From: Bin55 sp965116055
GTDB taxonomy: Bacteria; Pseudomonadota; Gammaproteobacteria; Pseudomonadales; Azotimanducaceae
Direction: 5' to 3'
DNA length: 64,000 nucleotides
NCBI GenBank assembly: GCA_965116055.1
Contig: OZ220466.1
Span: 248,001 to 312,000 of the forward strand
Every line of letters begins with the position of its first letter. Positions within the stretch are counted from its first letter, which is position 1. Shown piece after piece: positions 18,360-26,645 of the stretch. The translations under genes were made by a program, and so were the position numbers. The notes beneath the pieces were generated by a model that ran no database searches, had not been told where the DNA came from, and saw only the letters and a program-made list of their open reading frames with translations.

Positions 18360-18477
18360 TGTATGTAATTGAGAAGCGGCCACTTTTCGCAAGTAAATGG
18401 TCCTTCGTGTGGGCTCGGCATCCCAAGACCAGTTGCCGGTTTTTCTTAAAGGCTCGCGAAATGCGAGCCTTTTATTT
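18360..18477 (+). ncRNA. tracrRNA of the type II-C CRISPR system
   Basis: Bases 18360-18383 match the plus-strand CRISPR repeat with 21 of 24 identical, starting TGTATGTAATTGAGAA without a mismatch. Paired to crRNA from the minus strand this gives a 24-position duplex with two G-U wobbles and one mismatch. Downstream is a stem TGGTC (18398-18402) / GACCA (18427-18431), with an inner TGGG/CCCA. A terminator hairpin ends the RNA, so it is about 118 bases. It is transcribed away from cas9. Role: base-pairs to the pre-crRNA for processing and anchors Cas9. Confidence 0.9.
18451..18477 (+). terminator. Rho-independent terminator of tracrRNA
   Basis: GGCTCGC (18451-18457) pairs with GCGAGCC (18463-18469) around a 5-base loop, and is followed by TTTTATTT. 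This is a textbook intrinsic terminator. Confidence 0.9.
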
Positions 18478-18820
18478 GCCCCGTAATCGCATCTAGAGCG
18501 AACCCATCCCTTGTGACGCTGTTACCTTTCGACCGTCGTTCTATCTATATACCTTCAGAGTGTTAGTCGTAGCGTAGTCAATACTCGAATCTTCAACCCC
18601 ATCTGTGTATAGCGGATTACCCACCCACTAACCGTGCGTCTCATCGCACTCTTGTATCAACAGATAGATCGGGCAATACCCCACACCCTCAATGACTTCC
18701 TACCTTAGATCTTGATGGGTGGTAGGCTATGATGGATTGAAACGATCACCTCGGAATATGCGGTTAAGGCATGCTTGTCAGTATCTTTCCGGTCGGATTT
18801 GCTCACCAAGCGATATTCAC
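18478..18820. other. Non-coding gap after tracrRNA
   Basis: I see no gene and no clear structure between the tracrRNA terminator and the convergent histidine kinase gene. Confidence 0.4.
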
Positions 18821-21067
18821 CTAATCGGTTGTCGCCTTTTGAACTTCGGACTTCTGTTTCAATGGTAGCCGCACAATCAAGCGTGTGAATTTCATTACTT
18901 CGCTCTCAACTGCTACATTGCCACCGTGTGCGTGTACGATGTCTGCCGCGAGTGCAAGCCCAAGACCCGTGCCTTCATCCGTCGGCTTAGTCGTGAAAAA
19001 TGGTTGAAAAATTTTCTCGATCGCTTCTTTCTCAACACCTACACCATTGTCTTCAATATGGATTTCTACCAGCTCACCTTGCAACCGCGACCGAAGTGTC
19101 AATGTGGGTGTATATGAATCCCCTTCGTTTCCTTCCTTTCGGCGCTTGTGCGTTGCGTAACAAGCGTTCATGAACATGTTTAAGAATACGCGTCCAATAT
19201 CGTTCGGCAGCGCGTCGATTTCTGGTACGTTTTCATCTAGTTCTTCTACGATGTCAAGCTGGAAACTCGAATCTGCAGCCCGCGCACTGTGAAATGCCAA
19301 CCGTGCATGTTCGGACAGGATGCGATTGAGATTCGTCGGCACCCAGTCGGAGGACTCGCGACCCATTGCCAGCATGTCTCGAACGATGGAGTTTGCGCGA
19401 TCACCGTGATCGTGAATGCGTGTGAGATTACCTAGTAAATCTTGCTGAATCTCTTTGACGAGATCCTTGTCCTGTTCTGCCTCGGCTAAGGCCAACTCCT
19501 CAAATAGCTCGTCAATCAATTCTTGAGAGACTTCCGCAAAGTTCATCATGAAGTTGAGCGGATTTTTAATTTCGTGCGCTACCCCGGCGGTAAGCTCCCC
19601 CATCGCCGCTAACTTTTCGCGCATGACGATCTGCTGCTGTGCCGCTCTCAGCTCGTTATTCATAGACTCAAGCTGATCGTTAGTCTTGCCTAATTCAGCA
19701 TTTAATCGTTCCACTTCGTTTAAACGCAAGGCCTCAATAGACTTTTTCCGAAACACTTCTAATGCTCCGGCCATTTCCGCAATCTCGTCCTTTCCATCAA
19801 TGGGAATATCTACTTCAAGATCACCCTCTGCCATGACGTGCATTCGATCTGCAAGCGTATCTACCCGACGAACAAACTTGCGCAGCACAAAAAGCCAAAC
19901 GATCAATACAACGCCGACGATGCCAATAACGTTCAATGCCAGCAATAAATTCACCGCGAGCGCGGTGGCTTCTTCCGCTCTGGTTGTTGCAGCATTGGTA
20001 TCTTCGGAAGCAGCCAGAACCAACCCTTCACCGCTTCGATAAAGATCCTCGACAATAGCCCGATTCGCCGCGACGTACTGCTCTTCCTGCGCCTTCAAAC
20101 GCAAAATTTCAAGACGTAGCGCAAAAGCGCCTTCCTCACCTTCACCAAGTGCGAAAAGTTTCTCAAGTGGCAGCAATACTTGCTCAATATCCATGCCCTT
20201 GGGAATCAGCGCTGCGTAACGGAAGATCGTCGCTTTTGTGGCTTCGAATCGCTCAAGCTGCGGCACAAGTTGATCGGGGTCGGACTCGTTGAATGCCGCG
20301 CTAAGCAGCTCGGCTGCAGATTCCAACGCGCGCTCAATTTGACTGAGATATCGATAGGTATCGAATTCTGAAGCATTGACCCGGATCTGTGCGCTCGCTG
20401 GATCTTGCAGGTTTCGGTAGCCAGTCATGGCATAGAACAGCTGATCGTCGAGCATTTGTTGCAAGAGTCCGCGTACCGTGTTCTGTAAGCGACTCACTTC
20501 GTCCATGATGTGAGCCGAGCTCTCAAGCGTCTCAAAACGCTTATTGACAAGGGCAACCGCTTCCTGTATGTTGCTGTGCATCGCTTGACCCGCTACCAGT
20601 AACCCGGACGCGCGTTGACTTCCTGTTTCGGTCTCCGAGATACGTGCAATATAGCTCTCAAATGCTTCTTGGGTTTCGTTTACGCTTGTTACGATCTCGC
20701 CGAAATCTTCCTGCGTCGCAGACGACAACCGCGGCAACGATGCAGCGAGCGCAGCACTCTCTTGCGCGACCTCAAAGGCAGCGATCAGCTGCGGAACGTT
20801 TTCATCGTTGATTTGTTGCAACTTCGTGTCGAGAAACGTAAAAAATGCAAATGCCACAGCGCTTGCGAGGAGTGTGAGACAAGCTGCGCCGACGAAGTAA
20901 AACACCAAGCGTGCCGCAATTCGTTCGCGTAATTCCCAAAAGCGACGCCACGACGGTTTCGATTGATCGTATCTACGCGAAGTCTCTTTCGGCTCCATCG
21001 CAACCGCGACTTCCGCGGTCTCAGGAACCGTATTGCTAGCCTGACCCGAATCGTCTGCCATCACCAA
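18821..21067 (-). CDS. HAMP-domain sensor histidine kinase
   Basis: A 748-residue membrane kinase. A cytoplasmic N-terminus is followed by TM1 (about 53-77, LVFYFVGAACLTLLASAVAF) and a long helical periplasmic region of about 290 residues. TM2 is near 370-395 (LALNVIGIVGVVLIVWLF), followed by a HAMP domain and a coiled coil. The HisKA phospho-acceptor is in GVAHEIKNPLNF near residue 495. The ATPase has N-box NMFMNACYAT, G1 DNGVGV, and G2 GTGLGLALAADIVHAHGG. No response regulator is adjacent. It starts 9 bases after a periplasmic binding-protein gene, so I infer that the bound ligand is reported to this kinase. Confidence 0.92.
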   Translation of the reverse strand: MVMADDSGQASNTVPETAEVAVAMEPKETSRRYDQSKPSWRRFWELRERIAARLVFYFVGAACLTLLASAVAFAFFTFLDTKLQQINDENVPQLIAAFEVAQESAALAASLPRLSSATQEDFGEIVTSVNETQEAFESYIARISETETGSQRASGLLVAGQAMHSNIQEAVALVNKRFETLESSAHIMDEVSRLQNTVRGLLQQMLDDQLFYAMTGYRNLQDPASAQIRVNASEFDTYRYLSQIERALESAAELLSAAFNESDPDQLVPQLERFEATKATIFRYAALIPKGMDIEQVLLPLEKLFALGEGEEGAFALRLEILRLKAQEEQYVAANRAIVEDLYRSGEGLVLAASEDTNAATTRAEEATALAVNLLLALNVIGIVGVVLIVWLFVLRKFVRRVDTLADRMHVMAEGDLEVDIPIDGKDEIAEMAGALEVFRKKSIEALRLNEVERLNAELGKTNDQLESMNNELRAAQQQIVMREKLAAMGELTAGVAHEIKNPLNFMMNFAEVSQELIDELFEELALAEAEQDKDLVKEIQQDLLGNLTRIHDHGDRANSIVRDMLAMGRESSDWVPTNLNRILSEHARLAFHSARAADSSFQLDIVEELDENVPEIDALPNDIGRVFLNMFMNACYATHKRRKEGNEGDSYTPTLTLRSRLQGELVEIHIEDNGVGVEKEAIEKIFQPFFTTKPTDEGTGLGLALAADIVHAHGGNVAVESEVMKFTRLIVRLPLKQKSEVQKATTD

Positions 21068-21076
21068 ATGCCCAGA

Positions 21077-22264
21077 CTAAGGAACCGCTTGATACGTCTG
21101 ATCATCGGCAATCACTGTGAGAAACACTTGATCCGAACCTTGATTGTCTTTCGGGCCAAACTCCAAACTAAAACCGTTGAGATCGTCAAACGACATACCG
21201 CGCATCGCTCGCATAAACTTAGCGCGCGTAACGTCGCGACCCGCTCGTTTCAGCAAACTAATCGTCATGCGCCCAGCAAGGTAGCCCTCGAACGACACGA
21301 ACCCGATGTTCGCGAGAGGGTCGAGTGTACGCAGTGCTTCGCGATACTGCCAGGCAACTAACACATCCCGACTATCCGGTGTTGGCACGACTTGCGTCAC
21401 ATAGACGCCTTTGCCATGGTCGCCTAGCGCACTCGCGAGCGCCTGACTACCGACGAAAGATATCGTAAAAAACACGCTATTGAGGTTGAGTTTCTGAGCC
21501 CATAGGATAAATTCAGCCGTAGGTGCGTAGGCGCCGATGATCACGATGGCTTCGGGCTCTGACTGCACTACATCAAGAAGCGCGGTCTTCACCGCCTTCG
21601 TGTTGCGAGGATAGGCGCCAATGCTCACGAGCTCGCGATCTATTTCAGCCATAGCTTTTTGTACCCCTTGTAGGCCTACTTGACCGTATGAATCGTTTTG
21701 ATAAACGACCGCCACCCGCGTTTTCTTGAGCGTTTGCGCGAGGAATTGCACAATGCGGCGAGTTTCCTGATCATATGACGCTCGTAGATTGATAGCGTAC
21801 GTGGTCGCATCGCGTAGAAAGCCGGCTCCTGTAAACGGCGCAATGTACGGCACTTCGGCAGCATTGGCAATTGGCAACACGGCGCGCGACGTTGGGGTGC
21901 CCACGCCGCCGATTAGCGCAAAAACCCGGTCTTCTTCAAGCAACGTGCGAGAGTTCACAATCGCCAATTCAGGTTCGTACCCATCATTGCGTTGAATAAG
22001 CTCCAGCGTTCGTCCATACACGCCACCAGTTGCGTTGACTTCAGCAAATGCAGCTTTGATGCCTAGATTCATGCCGCGACCCAAGGCCGCCGCAGGTCCT
22101 TCAAAGGCCGCGGACTGCCCGAACAAAATCGTCGAATCGGTGATACCCGGTTCGGACGCAATGACCTCGTGGTCTACATCGTCCAATGAGGACGATTCAA
22201 TTTCTTGCGCCAGCGCGCCTATACAAAGCATGCAACCTAAGCCGGTGGCGATGATTCCTCTCAA
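21077..22264 (-). CDS. Periplasmic branched-chain-amino-acid-type binding protein (Peripla_BP_6)
   Basis: This 395-residue protein has an N-terminal signal peptide (IIATGLGCMLCIGALAQ) and the LivJ-like fold: ILFGQSAAFEGPAAALGRGM, then LIGGVGTPTSRAVLPIAN and VAVVYQNDSYGQVGLQGV. The ligand is unknown. No ABC permease or ATPase genes lie nearby. Instead it sits directly between an RsbW-like ATPase and a HAMP histidine kinase. I infer that it serves as a sensory ligand-binding subunit rather than a transporter component. Confidence 0.88.
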   Translation of the reverse strand: MRGIIATGLGCMLCIGALAQEIESSSLDDVDHEVIASEPGITDSTILFGQSAAFEGPAAALGRGMNLGIKAAFAEVNATGGVYGRTLELIQRNDGYEPELAIVNSRTLLEEDRVFALIGGVGTPTSRAVLPIANAAEVPYIAPFTGAGFLRDATTYAINLRASYDQETRRIVQFLAQTLKKTRVAVVYQNDSYGQVGLQGVQKAMAEIDRELVSIGAYPRNTKAVKTALLDVVQSEPEAIVIIGAYAPTAEFILWAQKLNLNSVFFTISFVGSQALASALGDHGKGVYVTQVVPTPDSRDVLVAWQYREALRTLDPLANIGFVSFEGYLAGRMTISLLKRAGRDVTRAKFMRAMRGMSFDDLNGFSLEFGPKDNQGSDQVFLTVIADDQTYQAVP

Positions 22265-22350
22265 ACAAACGCCTCCCGAATCCTGATTACTATGTGCCGA
22301 TTCAATGGAACGGTACGAGTTCCAACGTGCTCGAACCGAAAGATCAATAG

Positions 22351-22770
22351 TTAGGAAAGATGCTTGACCAGCTGCAGGCGATTCTTGCCATCGCTGTATT
22401 GGTATTCAAACTCGTTCATGTAGGCGCGTACCAGTGTCCAGCCTTTACCCCCGATCTCCAGTTCTTCGATCGTCTCTGCAACGTTGTGGTTCGGGTCTAT
22501 GGTTAGAGGGTCGAATTGGCGACCATCGTCAACGAGCGTCAGAATCACACGATCATTCAAGTATTCGACGGTCACGAGTACTTCGTGGATGTCGTCATCA
22601 TCGTAGGCATAGTTCACGATGTTTGTGAACAATTCTTCAATGACCAACCGAAGCTGGAAAACCACCGAAAATGGGAGCTCCAATTGTTCCGTGAATTCTT
22701 CAATCGCCGTATCAACACGCTGAATCTCATCAAGTCGATTCTCAAGTTGTACAGACAGTTTCCCAGCCAA
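22351..22770 (-). CDS. RsbW-like ATP-binding regulatory protein (anti-sigma/serine kinase fold)
   Basis: A 139-residue HATPase_c_2 domain. The N-box is VIEELFTNIVNYAY, with G1 VDDGRQFDP and G2 GGKGWTLVRAYM. Such proteins phosphorylate anti-sigma antagonists (STAS proteins) or bind sigma factors. No STAS partner is encoded next to it. The start appears to be TTG at 22770. It heads a likely operon with the binding protein and histidine kinase, in a 3-gene signalling unit. Confidence 0.82.
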   Translation of the reverse strand: MAGKLSVQLENRLDEIQRVDTAIEEFTEQLELPFSVVFQLRLVIEELFTNIVNYAYDDDDIHEVLVTVEYLNDRVILTLVDDGRQFDPLTIDPNHNVAETIEELEIGGKGWTLVRAYMNEFEYQYSDGKNRLQLVKHLS

Positions 22771-23087
22771 ATTTCCCGCTACCCCTTTAGCAACCGACTA
22801 AACCGCAATCTACGCCGACCAGCAAGTCAGTAAGGTTATTCTATTGTTAAGTGCAATATGAACCATGGTTTGCCATTGATGACACGTGCATGGACTTGGT
22901 TCGGCACCCGACCTTCCAACCACTTGCGATCCTATAAGCCTAAGTCATCGCAACGCTTAAAAGGCGAATTTTCAATGTACTGCAAGAACGAATGGCGGCA
23001 GCCTTGCTTGATTTGCCAAGAAGGACTGCGAATAAATAAAGCTCGAACAACTCGCCTATGCAATGACTTGGTTTGTTGGATCCTGCC

Positions 23088-23618
23088 GTGAATATACCCA
23101 ATGCGCTATCCCTGCTACGCGGGATTTGCGCGCCTATCTTTATTTGGACGGTTGCACTTGAGTTTTGGTCAATCACATTCGCGATCTTGGTTTACGCCGT
23201 TGTGAGCGATTTTGTTGACGGACCCATAGCCAGGCGCTTCAAACTCGTCACGCCTATCGGTAGCCGGCTGGATCACGGAGCAGACTTTGCATTTACGTGC
23301 TGTGGTTTGATTGCGTTCTGGCTGTTTGCTGATGCATTGGTCCCGTTTGCCCTCATCGCAGTTCAAACGCTAGCATTTCTTGAATATTCTCTCACTGGCC
23401 CGCTTGCTGGATCGGCATTTCGAGCGAGCCGTCTAGGGCGCTACAACGGCATTCTCTATTTCGTTGTTGTAGCGACGATTACCACCCAAGCCTTTTTTCA
23501 AATAAAGTGGGTTGCACCGAACGTGATCGTCGTGTTTTGCTGGTTGCTCGTGGCGTCAACGGTCGCGTCTATTGCAACCCGACTTTTCTATAGATATCGC
23601 AATAGGGCCGTCAAATAA
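23088..23618 (+). CDS. CDP-alcohol phosphatidyltransferase family protein
   Basis: The protein (176 residues from the GTG at 23088) carries the full family signature in FVDGPIARRFKLV and IGSRLDHGADF, with spacing DGx2ARx8Gx3Dx3D. The last aspartates bind the metal and catalyse transfer of a phosphatidyl group from CDP-diacylglycerol to an alcohol. About five membrane helices follow. It is shorter than a PgsA but has the same start, MNIPNALSLLR if GTG is used. Two TTG codons upstream (23073, 23076) are alternative starts. The alcohol substrate cannot be told. Confidence 0.85.
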   Translation: MNIPNALSLLRGICAPIFIWTVALEFWSITFAILVYAVVSDFVDGPIARRFKLVTPIGSRLDHGADFAFTCCGLIAFWLFADALVPFALIAVQTLAFLEYSLTGPLAGSAFRASRLGRYNGILYFVVVATITTQAFFQIKWVAPNVIVVFCWLLVASTVASIATRLFYRYRNRAVK

Positions 23619-24106
23619 GAACGGACCATGCCAATCAATACACCGTCAAGCACAGTTGGGCGGGCTATAGGGGTTAGCATTCCAAAAATGGAATCTCATT
23701 AAGAGGGCCTATAAAACTCTTGGCTTAAGCGATACATTGATTGGATTGAAGGGTAATTGTTGGAAAAATGAAGACTTTTAGCTTGTGAAACGAGAAAAAC
23801 ACCCGAAGTTAGATCATTTTTGCCCAGTATAGGACTATTTTTAGTTTTTGGTGCGTAGATTTAATACGCTGACGAATGCTCGCAACACTGATACACTACA
23901 CACATCGCCATAAAAGGCCGTCGTGTTGCCGCTCATCACTGAACGTGATTCATGGTCATATGCCCGTTCAGTCTCTGATGCCCTTTCACACCGTAGGGTT
24001 TGCGTAGAGCCTCAGGAAGGGGCTTGTTTGAATTCGTATCCTAAATCCTAATATCAATTTCGGCGAGCGTATTTTCGTGTTGGGGGGGGGGGGGGTAAAA
24101 TTCCAT
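23619..24106. other. Gap with a G14 tract
   Basis: I see no gene. The region is AT-rich in its first half and ends with a run of 14 G, 12 bases before a short coupled reading frame. Confidence 0.4.
24082..24095. repeat. Poly-G tract, 14 G
   Basis: Fourteen consecutive G, read directly, 11 bases before an ATG at 24107. The flanks (TTTTCG before, TA after) resemble those of the G10 run on the minus strand of 36981-36990. Confidence 0.9.
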
Positions 24107-24169
24107 ATGTCTAACATGGAGAGCCACCATGAGCGAAACGAACGCCGCAAAGATCAAGAGAGGGAGTGA
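24107..24169 (+). CDS. Possible 20-residue upstream peptide coupled to the next gene
   Basis: ATG at 24107 opens a 20-codon charged frame ending in TGA at 24167-24169, which overlaps the ATG of the following gene (TGATG). An alternative 16-codon frame starts at 24129 behind GGAG and ends at 24179. Such overlaps suggest translational coupling or a leader peptide. Protein function is unknown and the frame may not be real. Confidence 0.3.
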   Translation: MSNMESHHERNERRKDQERE

Positions 24170-24501
24170 TGAGCGGTAAATCTATCGGCTTGCTCGGCGC
24201 AGGCTTCCTACTCGGTACGATCGTATCGTTAAGCATTGCTGATACTAAATCAACGTGTAAAACGCGCAATTCCTTGACAAACAATTGCGGAGTTCTTAGT
24301 GGAGAGGCGATTGTTATACAACCGACCTCTAACTCGTTGGACATGGCAGTTCTGGAGACCCCGGAGGGTAATACCTTCAATCAGAGATTTGCAGGACTGA
24401 GCAGATTTGGGTATGTGACTGTATCCCTATCGGATGATGCAAGACTTCTCAGAGCATTTATTACTTTTAAGCCTGACTCTAAATGGACGTTGGACGGCTA
24501 A
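24169..24501 (+). CDS. Small membrane-anchored or exported hypothetical protein
   Basis: A 110-residue protein starting at ATG 24169 (GTG at 24166 also possible), with AGAGAG about 7 bases upstream. Residues 4-22 (SIGLLGAGFLLGTIVSLSI) form a signal anchor or signal peptide. The remainder has two cysteines (about residues 30 and 39) and a VTVSLSDDARLLRAF strand pattern. I do not recognise a family. Its position behind the G14 tract makes it a candidate for variable expression. Confidence 0.55.
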   Translation: MSGKSIGLLGAGFLLGTIVSLSIADTKSTCKTRNSLTNNCGVLSGEAIVIQPTSNSLDMAVLETPEGNTFNQRFAGLSRFGYVTVSLSDDARLLRAFITFKPDSKWTLDG

Positions 24502-24871
24502 ATAATAGCTGATTTTGGCTTACACGAAGACGAAATTAACGAGTCAAGCGGGCTTGCACCATCGCGAAGGAAGAGCTTGCAGGCAAGATGCACACGCACC
24601 GCACGCGATCTTCTAACGGGTCGCATGCTTGGCTGCGCCAACACGCTTCTAAGATCGGCCGACAGGTTTCAAAAGCAATCAACATGTTAAAACGTGCTGG
24701 CATATCACCGCGACGGTCAAGTTCCTTGTAAGTTTCCTAATCGCCAAAGTCTGATGCGCCCATGAGTTCGAAAATCTAACAAATAGGCCGTAAGCCATGC
24801 ACATATAAAAGTACATTGCAATGGCATATGCGCTTTCATCGTCTCCTATCGCACTTGAAATAACTAAAAAC
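24502..24871. other. Non-coding gap before the DUF899 gene
   Basis: No supported gene. A 71-codon minus-strand frame ending at 24679 is open but has no family likeness. Confidence 0.35.
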
Positions 24872-24882
24872 AGGAGATTCTG

Positions 24883-25563
24883 GTGGTGCTCCAAGAAACT
24901 TCTCAGGGCGACTTATTTCAACTGGCACTTACGTATGTTGCGCGCTCGTATCATTTCTTTCATTTTCTCAAACAATCAACGCACCGTAGCATGAGTAACG
25001 TGCAAACCAAACAGAAATTAAGCCAACTATATGAGGAGCTCGTGGCGACTCGATCGGCTATGCTGGAACTTCAGAAAAAGATCGAACATGAACCGGTGGT
25101 GGACTACGAACTCAATACCTCGGACGGTCCCCGAAGATTGTCTTCCTATTTCGGCAACCACGATACACTCTTTCTGATTCACAATATGGGCTCTCATTGT
25201 GTATATTGCACCGTATGGGCAGACGGTTTCAACGGCGTCATTGATCACCTTCAAGATCGGGCAGGATTCTTATTAACGAGCCCTGATTCGCCGAAGAAGC
25301 AAAAAACATTTGCAGCCTCGCGTGGCTGGCGCTTTCCAATCGCTTCGATCGAAAATTCGTCTCTCGCGCTTGACCTCGGTTACGAGCATGAGAACGGTGA
25401 GGCTCTACCTGGCGTAACGGTACTTCGCAAACAACCGGATGGATCGCTCGTGAAAGTCGCCGATTCGCCGTTTGGACCAGGCGATGCCTACTGTGCGGTT
25501 TTCAATTTATTCGACTTGATCCCCGAAGGCCCGGGCGACTGGCAACCCAAATTCGCGTATTGA
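24883..25563 (+). CDS. DUF899 thioredoxin-like family protein
   Basis: The central part, with LFLIHNMGSHCVYCTVWADG and FLLTSPDSPKKQKTFAASRGW, matches DUF899, a thioredoxin-fold family of unproven function. A CVYC pair is present, so a redox role is plausible. The GTG at 24883 has a good AGGAGA 5 bases upstream and gives 226 residues. An in-frame ATG at 24991 gives 190 residues, closer to the family start, but without a clear ribosome site. I list the longer form on the strength of the ribosome site. It converges on a membrane-protein gene with 4 bases between. Confidence 0.8.
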   Translation: MVLQETSQGDLFQLALTYVARSYHFFHFLKQSTHRSMSNVQTKQKLSQLYEELVATRSAMLELQKKIEHEPVVDYELNTSDGPRRLSSYFGNHDTLFLIHNMGSHCVYCTVWADGFNGVIDHLQDRAGFLLTSPDSPKKQKTFAASRGWRFPIASIENSSLALDLGYEHENGEALPGVTVLRKQPDGSLVKVADSPFGPGDAYCAVFNLFDLIPEGPGDWQPKFAY

Positions 25564-25567
25564 CCCG

Positions 25568-26599
25568 CTAGGTGGCTTGGTCGAACAACTCTCGATTCGC
25601 TTTCGGTAAAAATAACAAACCGATAGATGCGTTAAACAACACGAAAAATGTATGCATGAACAAGCTAAAAATCCCTACTTCCGGATAATCGGGAAACAAA
25701 GCCGTCCAAAGTAGCAAAGCCCCGGCATGAAAAGGTAAAGGCAGCGCAGCGGCTAAGAAAATCAAGGGTAAGAACACTAACAGCTGACCGAAGCTGGCTT
25801 CCACATTAAACAGTGCCAAAGCAACTGTATATACCACCACAGCCCCGATCAGGTTAGGGGCTTTATAGAGCACCGTTAAAGCGTAGTGTTTCAATTTCGC
25901 TTCTCGGAATGCGCGTAGATAGCGATGGTTCCGAATATTCGCATGTTGAAGAAACAGACCGCGAAAAAAGGCGATCCAAAATACTAAAAATATAAATGCG
26001 ACGATAAAGATAGTTGGTAGAATGACATCCAAAGCTAATAGTGTTGACGCCGCCACAACATATTCGAAGTAATATATGAGCCCAATCACTGAAAACATCA
26101 GCAATTGATATATTTCCATTAACCCTAAAAAAATCATCGTCGAAAGCGTTTCCCAGCCGGGTGTTTTATGTCGCCTAAGGAGATAAAGCGTCATAGCGCC
26201 TTTTCCGACTTGCTCATTAAGTAATGAGAGAATATATGCACACGCTCTAATCGGTAGGACATCTCGATATCTCAACGCAGGCGCATTGAACCATCGCAAC
26301 GCACGCCACGTGACATTCGAATCAATGAGAAAGAAAAACACCGAGTAAGGCATCATCACAGCGATCCACAGCACCCAATTCACATCGGCAATGAAGTTGA
26401 GTAAATAACCAATCAACGTAAATCCCTCACGCGCCGCTGCAGCGTCTAGGCGACTCAACACTAAATAAAAACATCCGATGGCTAAAAGCCAACTTATGCC
26501 TTTAAAGAGGTAGCCTGGTATGCGTTTCTTAGGAATTGATTGATCGGTCACACTTATGCCCTGTGGTTCAGCGCACATTATCCTAGTGCCTTCGCGCAA
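25568..26599 (-). CDS. Multi-pass membrane protein, lysylphosphatidylglycerol-synthase-TM-like
   Basis: A 343-residue protein with about eight membrane helices. Phrases such as RACAYILSLLNEQVGKGAMTLYLLRR and LPLPFHAGALLL recall the flippase-like domain of the UPF0104/LPG_synthase_TM superfamily, in which a conserved glycine-lysine turn follows a helix. No lysyltransferase domain is attached. The function is therefore unknown; lipid or polyprenol flipping is a guess from the superfamily. The first eight residues may be extra, since a second methionine follows at residue 8. Confidence 0.6.
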   Translation of the reverse strand: MREGTRIMCAEPQGISVTDQSIPKKRIPGYLFKGISWLLAIGCFYLVLSRLDAAAAREGFTLIGYLLNFIADVNWVLWIAVMMPYSVFFFLIDSNVTWRALRWFNAPALRYRDVLPIRACAYILSLLNEQVGKGAMTLYLLRRHKTPGWETLSTMIFLGLMEIYQLLMFSVIGLIYYFEYVVAASTLLALDVILPTIFIVAFIFLVFWIAFFRGLFLQHANIRNHRYLRAFREAKLKHYALTVLYKAPNLIGAVVVYTVALALFNVEASFGQLLVFLPLIFLAAALPLPFHAGALLLWTALFPDYPEVGIFSLFMHTFFVLFNASIGLLFLPKANRELFDQAT

Positions 26600-26645
26600 C
26601 CATAAAATAGCGAAAAACGCAGATCACGACGAAGGACGACACAAT

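Noticed and set aside
22858..23091. 77-residue plus-strand frame before the CDP-alcohol phosphatidyltransferase
   Set aside because: No family likeness and it overlaps the real gene in another frame.
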